A stretch of 21,083 bases of DNA, from NCBI GenBank assembly GCA_030696435.1, contig JAUYSF010000197.1, positions 1-21,083 of the forward strand, given 5' to 3'. Below, one piece after another: positions 1-8,171 of this stretch. Position numbers and translations under genes: made by a program. The stretch is from Desulfoprunum sp. GTDB taxonomy: Bacteria; Desulfobacterota; Desulfobulbia; Desulfobulbales; Desulfocapsaceae. Each line of letters begins with the position of its first letter. The stretch's first letter is position 1. Below the pieces are notes generated by a model, which saw nothing but the letters and a program-made list of their open reading frames with translations, did not search any database and had not been told where the DNA came from.

Positions 1-39
1 GTCATCAATTATCAACACACGGACTGCCGGCGATGCCAT
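1..39 (-). CDS. Response regulator, N-terminal fragment (cut by window edge)
   Basis: The minus strand opens an ATG at 39 and reads 13 codons to the window edge, giving MASPAVRVLIIDD. The pattern hydrophobic-hydrophobic-D-D right after a beta strand (VRVLIIDD) is the classic start of a receiver (REC) domain, whose acidic pair binds Mg2+ next to the phosphoacceptor Asp. A purine-rich ribosome site (GGGAGAG) lies five bases before the ATG. It is downstream of, and co-directional with, the hybrid kinase gene, so it could be the partner that takes phosphate from that kinase's Hpt domain. The output domain is outside the window. The gap of 364 bp to the kinase means it may have its own promoter. 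With only 13 residues, the family call is an inference. Confidence 0.6.
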   Translation of the reverse strand, partial: MASPAVRVLIIDD

Positions 40-133
40 TCATTCTCTCCCGTATTCAGAATACCATGTACAGTGAGCCCTTCATTGCCAAACGATTAAA
101 CTGGAGCCTTTCCATCGAGGCGTTTCCATGTAC

Positions 134-147
134 TATTCAGCTGAATA
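134..147. promoter_or_regulatory. 14-bp perfect palindrome, possible operator
   Basis: TATTCAGCTGAATA reads the same on both strands. It lies about 95 bp upstream of the response-regulator start, a suitable place for a dimeric regulator site. No known regulator consensus was matched, so the operator role is inference. Confidence 0.3.
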
Positions 148-149
148 AA

Positions 150-257
150 ATCGCTATCGAATCGAGTTCGCAAAAATCATAGCAGTTTCAGGGAAAGTGC
201 GCCTGCTACCTCAGATTTCACTGCACTGGAAGTGCTCAATCCGATTTCGATAGCGAT
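150..257. repeat. 12-bp inverted repeat with 84-bp spacer and CGATAG hexamers
   Basis: ATCGCTATCGAA at 150-161 is the exact reverse complement of TTCGATAGCGAT at 246-257. The right arm is part of a short hexamer series (CGATAG, CGATAG, then CGATCC) at 248-265. Within the spacer and just right of the arm there is nothing gene-like; a smaller hairpin (TGCTGTC, AAT, GACAGCA) follows at 269-285. No transposase or target-site duplication is visible, so a mobile origin is not supported. Confidence 0.45.
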
Positions 258-403
258 AGCGATCCCGATGCTGTCAATGACAGCAAACTGAATAGTCCCG
301 AGGCGTTTATATTCTATCTCAGAATCCAGTCGATGAACAGACCTGCCGGACAGATAATCGACATTTCGGCATGACACGCATCCACTAGGACTACACAAGC
401 TGG

Positions 404-3400
404 TTATTCTTTGCCATTGTCCAGTTCCAACAGAACAGCCAGCCCCCGGCGCAGTTCTTCTAACGACGGCAGATCAGGCCGAGCGTCGGGCCCACCGCTG
501 GCTCGTTCAATCTTCTCCGCCATACCGGCCTGAGTCTGCAGACCAAGATTGAGCAGAAGACCCTTGAGTGAATGAGCCGCAGCGCCTGCCTCTTGCAGAT
601 TCATTTCCCGAAAGGCACGGTCCATCCTTGCCATATCTCCTCTGATGGTTTTGCTGGTTGTGGCAAGAAGAATTTCCGCCTTGTCTTCTGCAAGGCCATA
701 AAGCTGCTGCAGATGGTTGGTGATCCGTTGAGTTATATCATCCTGCCGGGTCTCCGGTTCCTCCCGAGCCAGGTCCTTCTCCTCCTGGCGATTTCCGGGA
801 CCGGCGGCGCAGGTTCGAGCCAAAGTGGCCGCCACCTGCTCAGGGATAAACGGCTTGGCAAGATATTCGTCCATGCCTGCAGCCAGACATTTCTGCCGAT
901 CACCGGCCATAGCATGGGCCGTCAGGGCAATGATGTTGAGATGCCCGCCCGCCAGTTTTGCCTTGAGCTCATGCCTAAGCTGTGGAGAAAGATCTGCCGA
1001 GGGGGCCTCGTGCTGTTCCAGTGCCCTAATTGTCTGCGTAGCAACATAGCCATCCATTACCGGCATCTGGATGTCCATGAGGATAACATCAACATCCTCA
1101 ACCGCCAGGAAGTTCAGGGCCTCCAAACCGTTTACCGCCATAAAAACCGTATGTCCCATATTTTCCAGGACCATCCGCCCCAGATCCCTGTTGGTTTCAT
1201 TGTCTTCCACCAGGAGTATCCGCAGAGAATGGCTCAGGAGCTCTCCCGCCCCGGTGTTTTCTTCCACCTCAGCCCCTTCCTGCGCACCTGTCTCGGCAAA
1301 GAGGATGAAAAAGCTGAAGGCGCTGCCAACCCCCGGTTCACTCTCGACGGAAATATCTCCACCCATCAACTGGCAAAGCTTGCGGCTGATCGACAGTCCC
1401 AGCCCCGTTCCCTGATATTTGCGGGAGACGGTGTTATCCACCTGAGAAAAACTATTGAAAATCAGCCCCCGGTGTTCTTTGCTGATTCCGACGCCGGTGT
1501 CTTTGATCACAAAGAAGATCTCTCTGTTTTCGCCCCGTTGGCCGCGATTTTGCATTGAGAGACTGACCCGGCCTTTCTCGGTGAACTTGATGGCATTGCC
1601 GAGCAGATTGAAGAGGATCTGGCGTAGCCTCTGACTGTCGCCCCAAACCAGCAGAGGGACATCAGCGCCGATCTCGACCACAATGTCGAGATTCTTTTCT
1701 CTGGCCAGGATCCGCATGGAGGCGATGGTTGAGGTGATAAGCTCTTGCAGATGAAAAGGCTGCAGATCCAGCGTCAGTTGTCCCGCCTCGATTTTGGAGA
1801 AATCAAGGATGTCATTTACCACCGACAGCAGGGAGTCCGCCGCAGTGCGCACCGACTCCAGCAGGCGACGCTGCTGTTCGTTTTCAGAGGCCTCGTGGGC
1901 CAATCTGCTCATGCCGATGATGGCATTCATCGGGGTCCTGATCTCGTGCGACATATTGGCGAGAAAGGTGCTTTTCGCCCGATCCGAATCCTCGGCCCTA
2001 TCGCGTGCCTCCCTGATATCCCGCATGGTACCGCCAATGGTGTCAGACATATCATTCAAGGCCTGCGCCAACTCGCCCATCTCGTCATTGCTGTCGAAGG
2101 CAAGCCTGTTGTCCAACTCCCCTCTCTGGAAACGCCGGATAGCTTCGATCATCGCCGTTATTTTACCCGTCAGGGTCGAGGCCATCCATACTGCGATGCA
2201 GAGGACGATGAGGATCATGATTCCGGTGGAGATCGTCAGATTTCTGGTGGTACCGGCCATCAGACTTGTCATCAGCGATCGGGTCTCTTGGTATTTTCCA
2301 GCCATCCGATCGATATACCCTTGGGTCAGAGAGTCGATTCTATTGGCCGTTTCCGTAGCCGAACTGTGGAACTCATGGACATTTGCCCCGATGGTCACAT
2401 AACCAAAGCCCCGTCCGCTGTTACCATAGAGACCGGTAAAATAGGGAATGGCCGCGGCGGTATTGAGTTTCCACAGATTGCTCCAAAATATGACAAATGA
2501 TCCCGACCCGCCATATTGGGTAAGATTGTGCCAATCAGTACACTGGGGGGCAAAATTCAGATACCGGCAGTCAAGGCCGAGCATACCGGCCTCGGTCAGC
2601 TCTTTTGCCGCTTTTTTCTGCAGGGACTGGCTTGAAAAGCGCGGGGCGGATTTTGTGAAATCACGATAAGAAAGGCCGCTCTTCTGCCAAAGGGCATACA
2701 TCTCTGCACTGAGCCAGGGCACAGCTGGGTCGCCGGTCTCAGGATCATAGCCGGTGATGAAATAATCCCTGGGATGAGAGATATTTCGCCCCTGGTAATC
2801 CCACATAAAGGCATAATTGCCGGAGCCGGCATCGGAGATCGGCGAATACCGCTCCTCGGTCGGAACAAGGTGATCGGTAAACTCCATGATGTGGGTATGA
2901 TCGAGGGCAAGGGTCACATAACCGATTTTTTTCCCCTGCCTGAATACGGGGGAGCCCCAGCGAATAATCCCCTGAAATCTTTTTCCCACTGGATTTTCTT
3001 TGCCGGCATAGGCTGCTTTTTCCGGGGCAAAAACAATCCCTTTAGCCGCGGCGGTCTTTTTGGTGTAGAGACCGGCGACGGGTGAGGAAAGATAGGGACC
3101 GATCACCTCTGATACGTATATCTCTCCGGCTTTGAGCCTTTCGAGTTCTGCAAAATAGGTTTCGGCTCGACACCAGGTATTCTCTTTTTTCGCAATATTC
3201 TTGCGGGCCGGTGACAGCAAGCCGGTGGTCGAAATCTTGAGTTCCTCCTGGCCTTGGAGATTTACAAAGGTCATCTCATGATACAGCGGCCGGATGGAGA
3301 CCACCTCCTGTCGCGCCGGCCGTCTGTAATGAAAATCTTTTTTATTATCGGCAACCTGGAAGCCGACCAACGGGTTTTTGTCCGGCTCATCGGGCGGGCC

Positions 3401-3859
3401 GACCCAGGCATCGCCTGCCTTGTTCAGCACCCAGGGCCGATGCAGTGTTACCCTGCCTGTCCGCACGGCCAGGAAATGCTGAAAATCGTTAGTGGCCAGC
3501 GGCAATTGCGCCGCCAGCAGGATATCGCTATCCCGCTCATAGAGAAAGGCCGCAACCGACCTGGCGGTATCCGTGGTAAGCCGCTCGATATTCTCCCTGG
3601 CCTTACGGTCAAGGGCGGAGATGGAACTTTCCGATGCCAAACCACCGATCTGCCTCACCAGTTCGCGGGTATCGTCCGCCATTTCAGCATACTTTTCCTG
3701 AACGGTAATTCCCAGGCCATGAATCTGACTGGCCGCAAACAGGGCGAGAACCACCAGCGGAAGGACCTTGATAAGAACGAATATAACGATCAGCTTGCCG
3801 CGTATGCCGAAACGAATCGCCCGATGAATCTTCGCTCTTTGCTGCTGTTCTTCTGTCAT
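404..3859 (-). CDS. Hybrid sensor histidine kinase with periplasmic sensor, REC and Hpt domains
   Basis: This is an inner-membrane phosphorelay kinase of 1151 residues. Order: membrane helix (about 22-45), a large periplasmic region of about 490 residues that fits a double-Cache-type sensor, a second membrane helix (about 543-563), HAMP (about 564-615), HisKA with phosphoacceptor H638 (NMSHEIRTP), HATPase with N box (NLLGNAIKF, about 751-759), G1 box DTGVGIS and G2 box GTGLGLS, receiver with D929 (LMDIQMP) and K1002, then Hpt with H1096 (AHSLKG). So a full His-Asp-His relay is present in one chain, and phosphate would leave through H1096 to a separate regulator. The receiver has an extra charged segment (about 947-972) before its fourth strand. 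The ATG is preceded only by a weak AAAGGG. It follows the chemoreceptor gene by 57 bp on the same strand. The ligand is unknown. Confidence 0.93.
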   Translation of the reverse strand: MTEEQQQRAKIHRAIRFGIRGKLIVIFVLIKVLPLVVLALFAASQIHGLGITVQEKYAEMADDTRELVRQIGGLASESSISALDRKARENIERLTTDTARSVAAFLYERDSDILLAAQLPLATNDFQHFLAVRTGRVTLHRPWVLNKAGDAWVGPPDEPDKNPLVGFQVADNKKDFHYRRPARQEVVSIRPLYHEMTFVNLQGQEELKISTTGLLSPARKNIAKKENTWCRAETYFAELERLKAGEIYVSEVIGPYLSSPVAGLYTKKTAAAKGIVFAPEKAAYAGKENPVGKRFQGIIRWGSPVFRQGKKIGYVTLALDHTHIMEFTDHLVPTEERYSPISDAGSGNYAFMWDYQGRNISHPRDYFITGYDPETGDPAVPWLSAEMYALWQKSGLSYRDFTKSAPRFSSQSLQKKAAKELTEAGMLGLDCRYLNFAPQCTDWHNLTQYGGSGSFVIFWSNLWKLNTAAAIPYFTGLYGNSGRGFGYVTIGANVHEFHSSATETANRIDSLTQGYIDRMAGKYQETRSLMTSLMAGTTRNLTISTGIMILIVLCIAVWMASTLTGKITAMIEAIRRFQRGELDNRLAFDSNDEMGELAQALNDMSDTIGGTMRDIREARDRAEDSDRAKSTFLANMSHEIRTPMNAIIGMSRLAHEASENEQQRRLLESVRTAADSLLSVVNDILDFSKIEAGQLTLDLQPFHLQELITSTIASMRILAREKNLDIVVEIGADVPLLVWGDSQRLRQILFNLLGNAIKFTEKGRVSLSMQNRGQRGENREIFFVIKDTGVGISKEHRGLIFNSFSQVDNTVSRKYQGTGLGLSISRKLCQLMGGDISVESEPGVGSAFSFFILFAETGAQEGAEVEENTGAGELLSHSLRILLVEDNETNRDLGRMVLENMGHTVFMAVNGLEALNFLAVEDVDVILMDIQMPVMDGYVATQTIRALEQHEAPSADLSPQLRHELKAKLAGGHLNIIALTAHAMAGDRQKCLAAGMDEYLAKPFIPEQVAATLARTCAAGPGNRQEEKDLAREEPETRQDDITQRITNHLQQLYGLAEDKAEILLATTSKTIRGDMARMDRAFREMNLQEAGAAAHSLKGLLLNLGLQTQAGMAEKIERASGGPDARPDLPSLEELRRGLAVLLELDNGKE

Positions 3860-3916
3860 CGTATAGAACCCTTTATCGAACTGCTCTGTTTTAGAGATCC
3901 CCCGCCTCTTCCCCTC

Positions 3917-5986
3917 CTAGTTAACTCCTTGCTGTTTTAGAAAAGGCACATACTTCTTATCCGTTCCTTTTATATGGCTGGCCAGCCAGTCTTTGAGGAA
4001 ATCCATCAATTCCATTGAGATCGTGGCGTCCCCCTGCTCGACCTTGGTCTTGAATTCCTTGACCTGGGCCACGAGCTTCTCATGGATCTTCTTATGCTGG
4101 TCATATTCGGGATAACCGTGTTTCTGGAACAGTTTCTCTTCAACAGCGAAATGCATGACGGTATAGGATACCAGGCGTTCAAGGATGCCGGCTAATACCG
4201 CCAGAGTCTGGCGTTGTTTCATGGCCCGATGGAGATCATTGATCATACCGACGAGCTGCTTGTGCTGGTCATCGATCTGGGTTATTCCCAGTTGCAGGCT
4301 GCTATCCCAGCGCATCAGATCAGGCACCCTTGCCGAAGAGGAGGTTTTCTTGACGGCAGCGGCGGACATGTAGGCCTTACCAATCTTGAATTGGCTTGAA
4401 AGGGTCTTCAGATAGTCAGCGATTTTCTCGATATCTTGGGCACTGTTTTCCACCTCACCACCACTTTCTGCAAGTTCGGCGGCCGTCCGACTGACCTTGG
4501 CGATATCCTGCGCGACTTCGGAAGCGACGAGAGAACTCTGGGCGACATTGCCGTTGACCTCGCCGATGCCCTGCGCTGCCTGCAGGACATTTTCGGAGAT
4601 CTCGCCTGTGGTGGAGCTCTGTTCCTGCACCGACATGGCGATGCCGGCCACAATGGTGTCGACCTTATGGATAACCTCGGTGATCTGGCGGATTTCGTTG
4701 ACCGTCTCGTCTGTCGAGCCCTGGATAGATTCAATACTGGCTCGAATCTCGCCTGTCGCAGCCGCAGTCTGTTTGGCGAGTTCCTTGATTTCATTGGCAA
4801 CAACGGCAAAGCCCTTGCCGGCGTCTCCGGCCCTGGCGGCCTCGATGGTGGCATTGAGGGCTAGAAGATTGGTCTGATCGGAGATCTCGGTTATCGCCTG
4901 GGTGACCTTGCTGATCTCTGCCGCGGCCTGCCCCAGGGCATCGACCTTCTGAGTGGAACTGCGGGCAAGCTCGACTGCCTCACCGGTGATAACCCTGGCC
5001 TCTCTGGTCTTTTCAGCAACTGCGGCAATCGAGGAGGACACCTCCTCGGTGGCCGTCGCCACAATATTGACATTGGTCGAGGCCTGCTCGCTGGCAGCCG
5101 CGACCGAGTTCATATTCGCGCTCATCTCTTCCGTCGCAACCGCAACATTGGTAGCCATCTCGGACACAGCAGTCGCCCCTTCCGACATCCGGTGGGAAAG
5201 ACTCGTCAGTTCATTTGAGGCCGAGGCCAGACTCCCCAGCTCGTCTGTGCGGTCAACCTCGAATTTTCCAGTCAGATCCCCTTTGGCAATATCCCCGGCA
5301 AACAGCACCGCCTTCTGCAAAACTCCAACAATCCCCTTGCCTATGATAATACTCAGCATGATACCTATGCACGTGGCAGCAAGGGAGGCGAATAAAATGA
5401 TCATCTTCTGCAGACTCACCGTCGACTGCAACTCTTCCTTGCCGGCAGTCAGTTTTTTGTCGATTTCAGCCGTAACACCGTGCAGATCATCTAGCACCAG
5501 ACCGAGGGCGGGCACGGTCTTCTGCTGGAAAATCTTCAGAGCCTCCGGCAGAAATACGGCCCTATCGCCGTTACTCCGGCTGATCGCCGCCTGCATGGCC
5601 ACTACAGATTCGTGCAGGTCACGATGGGGTCCTTCCAGGTGTTTGAGCAGAGTGGCTATCTCCGGCAGCCTGGCCTCTGCCTCTTTACGTTCATCGCCAT
5701 AGAGCCAGATCCCGAACGTACATTTATGATCATCGGTTTGGACATCAAGGGAATTTTTCTGTTCATCGGTAAAGAGTGCCATGACAGAATCCCGCCACTG
5801 CAGATGGTCGATTTCTTTTTGCAAGACGAGCTCTTTAACACCCGACAAATACATACTGTTGTCAATCTCGGCATTAACCGACTTGAAGCCGAACCAGCTG
5901 AAAACACTGATCACCGCCAGCAGCAGCAGGACCGAACCAAACCCTGTCGCGAGTTTTCCGCCAATTGAAATATTTTTCCAAGCCAT
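3917..5986 (-). CDS. Methyl-accepting chemotaxis protein with periplasmic CZB domain and C-terminal hemerythrin
   Basis: A 689-residue chemoreceptor that would signal to CheA/CheW. Membrane helices lie at about 11-33 and 195-218. The periplasmic part carries the 3His/1Cys signature of chemoreceptor zinc-binding (CZB) domains: H61 in HLQW, C89 in KCTFGIW, and H121/H125 in GPHRDLH. HAMP follows (about 219-265), then the signalling coiled coil with the conserved tip (about 367-404, including [17 protein letters not shown]). Residues 557-686 form a bacteriohemerythrin: H575, H612, E616, H631, H635, H671 and D676 give a complete di-iron ligand set, so it should bind O2 or sense redox state in the cytoplasm. 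AAGGAG sits six bases before the ATG. It is the first gene of the kinase operon and has an odd leader with a terminator-like hairpin. I see no C-terminal CheR-tether pentapeptide. Confidence 0.93.
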   Translation of the reverse strand: MAWKNISIGGKLATGFGSVLLLLAVISVFSWFGFKSVNAEIDNSMYLSGVKELVLQKEIDHLQWRDSVMALFTDEQKNSLDVQTDDHKCTFGIWLYGDERKEAEARLPEIATLLKHLEGPHRDLHESVVAMQAAISRSNGDRAVFLPEALKIFQQKTVPALGLVLDDLHGVTAEIDKKLTAGKEELQSTVSLQKMIILFASLAATCIGIMLSIIIGKGIVGVLQKAVLFAGDIAKGDLTGKFEVDRTDELGSLASASNELTSLSHRMSEGATAVSEMATNVAVATEEMSANMNSVAAASEQASTNVNIVATATEEVSSSIAAVAEKTREARVITGEAVELARSSTQKVDALGQAAAEISKVTQAITEISDQTNLLALNATIEAARAGDAGKGFAVVANEIKELAKQTAAATGEIRASIESIQGSTDETVNEIRQITEVIHKVDTIVAGIAMSVQEQSSTTGEISENVLQAAQGIGEVNGNVAQSSLVASEVAQDIAKVSRTAAELAESGGEVENSAQDIEKIADYLKTLSSQFKIGKAYMSAAAVKKTSSSARVPDLMRWDSSLQLGITQIDDQHKQLVGMINDLHRAMKQRQTLAVLAGILERLVSYTVMHFAVEEKLFQKHGYPEYDQHKKIHEKLVAQVKEFKTKVEQGDATISMELMDFLKDWLASHIKGTDKKYVPFLKQQGVN

Positions 5987-6009
5987 ACCGCTCTCCTTGG
6001 ATGTGGATT

Positions 6010-6324
6010 TTAGTTACCCTTTTTTGCCTCGTCGCACAAAAAAAGTATATCGCTTCCGCATAGCGATATCAAATACATGACTGAAAAAAATTCATATCTT
6101 CGATGAATGTTGAATCCACCCTGAAAACCATCCGAGATTTCCGTCCCACCTTTTAAAATGGCAAAAAGACTATCAGCAGTCAAATTGACATGATTGCCTG
6201 CCGCGCTCAATCGCCATGCAATCGCCTTCATAACAGCTTCATACCTTGCAGCAATCGTTGAAATCCGATTGTCAATGATTGGAAAAAAGAAATTGACAGC
6301 TGCTAATCTCTCCATTATCGTCAC
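6010..6324 (-). CDS. Doubtful small ORF in chemoreceptor leader
   Basis: A 104-codon minus-strand frame runs from a GTG at 6324 (or an ATG at 6315) to a stop 23 bp before the chemoreceptor start. Neither start has a clear ribosome site. The product has no recognisable signal peptide, membrane pattern or family motif. A terminator-like hairpin lies inside its last third, which argues against a normal gene. It could be a gene remnant, an untranslated leader or a small RNA that merely happens to be open in one frame. I do not recognise it. Confidence 0.2.
   Translation of the reverse strand: MTIMERLAAVNFFFPIIDNRISTIAARYEAVMKAIAWRLSAAGNHVNLTADSLFAILKGGTEISDGFQGGFNIHRRYEFFSVMYLISLCGSDILFLCDEAKKGN
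6038..6069 (-). terminator. Intrinsic terminator-like hairpin upstream of the chemoreceptor
   Basis: On the minus strand ATATCGCT, a 7-base loop and AGCGATAT form a perfect 8-bp stem, followed by AC and seven T (plus-strand A run at 6038-6044). It points toward the chemoreceptor gene, 52 bp before its ATG. It could end a short upstream transcript or act as an attenuator in the receptor leader. There is no matching T run for the plus strand. Confidence 0.6.
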
Positions 6325-6339
6325 ACTTAAATATAATTC

Positions 6340-6357
6340 ATATTATGCATGTAATAT
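6340..6357. promoter_or_regulatory. AT-rich dyad upstream of ABC importer, possible operator
   Basis: ATATTA, six bases, TAATAT form a dyad, and ATATTATG occurs twice, 16 bp apart start to start (6340 and 6356), so one face of the helix would be offset by about one and a half turns. It lies about 160-180 bp upstream of the binding-protein start. It may be a regulator site for either divergent operon, or simply AT-rich promoter DNA. Confidence 0.25.
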
Positions 6358-6517
6358 ATTATGTGATTTCAGAAAAAACATATTTTTTGAATTATTTAAG
6401 ATTATAATTTGCTGTATTACCTATAATTAATAAAATCAATCTCATTGATAACCAATCTGTTCGGCATATTTATTTATAGCATGTAACACCATTAAACAAT
6501 TCCAAAAGGAGACCTCA

Positions 6518-8101
6518 ATGCACCACATCATCCGATTTCTTGTGCTATTCTCGCTCTGCTGCACACCTCTGCTCAGCGGTGGCTCCCACGCCCTGGCCTC
6601 ATCAGAAAGCAAGCCACCTGACACCCTTGTCCTGGCTATTGGCGGCGAAGACAAGACCGGTTATGACCCGACGCTGGGCTGGGGACGCTATGGCAGTCCG
6701 ATGTTCCAAAGCACCCTGCTGAAATTTGATGCAGATATGAAGATTGTCAATGACCTGGCGACTGCCTATTCCTTGTCCAAAGATGGGTTGGTCTGGACCA
6801 TTGATATCCGTCACGATGTAAAATTTTCCAACAACACCCCGCTCACCGCCGAAGATGTCGCCTTTACCTTCAACACTGCGGCCAAGTCCGGCGGACTGGT
6901 CGACCTGGCCCATATGGCTGTGGCCAAGGCCCTCGACAGAAACCGGGTGCAAATCGCCTTACAGGAAAACGACTCGACCTTCATCAACAGGCTAATCACG
7001 CTCGGAATCGTACCGAAGAACTTTCATGGCCCTGACTACCCCCGAAAACCTATCGGCTCAGGCCCGTACATGCTGGAAGAGTGGAACGAAGGACAGCAGA
7101 TGATCGTCAAGGCAAATCCCTATTACTATGGCGCACAGCCTTTTTTCAAACGCATCGTCTTTCTCTATACCCCTGAAGACACCTCGTTTGCTGCAGCCAA
7201 AGCCGGACAAGTGCAAATGGCAGCTGTTCCGGCCATGCTGGCCAAGCAGCACGTACCTGGCATGACCATCCATGCCGTCAAAAGTGTCGACAACCGTGGT
7301 CTCATGTTTCCAACGGTTCCCGATACCGGCAAGAAAACCGACAAGGGATATTCAATCGGTAACAATGTGACTGCCGATCCCGCCATTCGTAGGGCCATCA
7401 CTATAGCCATCGACAGAAAAGCTCTGGTGCAGGGTGTTTTAGAAGGCTATGGCCGACCGGCCTATGGTGTTTGCGATGGTCTGCCTTGGGATAACCCAAA
7501 CAACAGTTTTCAAGATAATGATCAGGCAGGAGCGGCAACCCTCCTCCAGAAAGCCGGATGGATTGATTCTGATGGTGACGGTATCCGTGAAAAAAAGGGA
7601 CTGAAGGCCGAGTTCACCATTATCTACCCTGCCAATCGTAGTGAACGTCAGTACATGGCTCTGTCCGTGGCCGACACTCTGAAAAAGATCGGCATACAGG
7701 CCAATGTCGAGGAAAAGCCCGATTTCGATGAAATCCAGAAGGTCATGCACAAAGATGTCGTGGTCTTCGGCTGGGGTGCGCACGATCCCATGGAACTCTA
7801 TCAGCTCTACAACACCAAATTCGCCGGAGTGGAATACAATAACGTCGGCTACTACTCAAATCCGCAGGTCGATGAAAATCTGGAAAAGGCCATTTCCGCC
7901 AGAAACCTGGAAGAAGCCATCCCCTTCTGGCAGGCCGCTCAGGTGTATGTCAAAGAAGATGCCCCTTGGGCCTGGATGGTCAATCTTGATCATACTTATT
8001 TTGTCAATGATCACCTTGATATAGGCAAATCACAGATCGAACCGCACGGACACGGCTGGCCCATCACCGCCAACATCCATGAGTGGAAGTGGAAGAAATA
8101 A
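6518..8101 (+). CDS. ABC transporter substrate-binding protein, nickel/peptide type (SBP_bac_5)
   Basis: A 527-residue periplasmic binding protein. An N-terminal signal peptide (basic-hydrophobic, with ALA before residue 28) points to signal peptidase I cleavage. The body is the cluster C fold: DTLVLAIGG near the start, DLATAYSLSKDGLVWTIDIR, FSNNTPLTAEDVAFTFN, the hallmark PIGSGPYMLEEW, then AIRRAITIAIDRKALVQGV. These belong to the NikA/OppA/DppA group. The C-terminal PHGHGWP has two histidines that could touch a metal, but that is speculation. AAGGAG lies six bases before the ATG. Four transporter genes follow. The family also carries peptides, opines and metal-metallophore complexes, so nickel is a plausible but unproven substrate; sequence alone cannot decide. 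Confidence 0.9.
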   Translation: MHHIIRFLVLFSLCCTPLLSGGSHALASSESKPPDTLVLAIGGEDKTGYDPTLGWGRYGSPMFQSTLLKFDADMKIVNDLATAYSLSKDGLVWTIDIRHDVKFSNNTPLTAEDVAFTFNTAAKSGGLVDLAHMAVAKALDRNRVQIALQENDSTFINRLITLGIVPKNFHGPDYPRKPIGSGPYMLEEWNEGQQMIVKANPYYYGAQPFFKRIVFLYTPEDTSFAAAKAGQVQMAAVPAMLAKQHVPGMTIHAVKSVDNRGLMFPTVPDTGKKTDKGYSIGNNVTADPAIRRAITIAIDRKALVQGVLEGYGRPAYGVCDGLPWDNPNNSFQDNDQAGAATLLQKAGWIDSDGDGIREKKGLKAEFTIIYPANRSERQYMALSVADTLKKIGIQANVEEKPDFDEIQKVMHKDVVVFGWGAHDPMELYQLYNTKFAGVEYNNVGYYSNPQVDENLEKAISARNLEEAIPFWQAAQVYVKEDAPWAWMVNLDHTYFVNDHLDIGKSQIEPHGHGWPITANIHEWKWKK

Positions 8102-8127
8102 ATCTTTTCAAAATTCCCCACTCCTTA

Positions 8128-8152
8128 CCCCTGCCGCCCCGGCAGGGGTTTT
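8128..8152 (+). terminator. Intrinsic terminator/attenuator between binding protein and permease genes
   Basis: CCCCTGCCG, loop CCC, CGGCAGGGG, then TTTT form a perfect 9-bp GC-rich stem with a U run. It starts 26 bp after the binding-protein stop and ends 19 bp before the permease ATG. Partial termination here would yield more binding protein than membrane parts, a common arrangement in ABC import operons. Confidence 0.75.
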
Positions 8153-8171
8153 CTCTTACCGCAGGAACAAC

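Larger units (their letters stand above)
40..403. other. 364-bp gap between kinase and response regulator; no convincing gene
   Basis: No ORF here has a credible start. The longest minus-strand frame (177-398) begins with TTG directly after the kinase stop, has no ribosome site and has a low-complexity stretch (GIAIAIEIG) made by hexamer repeats. A plus-strand frame open from the left edge ends at 179 and resembles nothing I know. The gap holds a 14-bp perfect palindrome (134-147), a 12-bp inverted repeat (150-161 with 246-257) and a 7-bp hairpin (269-285), listed separately. I see no intrinsic terminator for the kinase gene. Confidence 0.5.
5987..6517. other. 531-bp divergent intergenic region
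   Basis: This gap separates the minus-strand chemoreceptor operon from the plus-strand ABC importer, so both promoters should lie here. The part from about 6325 to 6480 is strikingly AT-rich. It holds a terminator-like hairpin on the minus strand (6038-6069), a doubtful minus-strand ORF (6010-6324), a dyad (6340-6357) and a direct repeat ATATTATG at 6340-6347 and 6356-6363. A possible plus-strand -35 TTGATA starts at 6445, but no good -10 sits at the right spacing. I found no complete NikR- or Fur-type site; GTAACAC at 6483-6489 is only a half-site-like match. Confidence 0.5.

Noticed and set aside
3..179. Plus-strand frame open from the left edge for about 58 codons
   Set aside because: It could be the tail of a gene, but composition and lack of any motif, and the receiver-type start on the opposite strand, make this unlikely.
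177..398. 73-codon minus-strand ORF after the kinase stop
   Set aside because: It needs a TTG start, lacks a ribosome site, and its central repeat-like stretch comes from CGATAG hexamers. No family is recognisable.
572..1558. 328-codon plus-strand ORF opposite the hybrid kinase
   Set aside because: It runs antisense to the HATPase, receiver and Hpt coding regions, which have all catalytic motifs. No motif is seen in the antisense product.
6138..6156. Minus-strand AAAAGGTGGGACGGAAA resembling part of a GEMM (c-di-GMP-I) riboswitch
   Set aside because: Only a short purine-rich piece matches. The conserved CAAAGCC stretch and the second conserved stem are missing, so I do not call a riboswitch.
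6414..6489. GTATTAC and GTAACAC as halves of a NikR-type operator
   Set aside because: The two are more than 60 bp apart, far beyond the 13-16 bp spacing of NikR sites, and neither has a proper partner.
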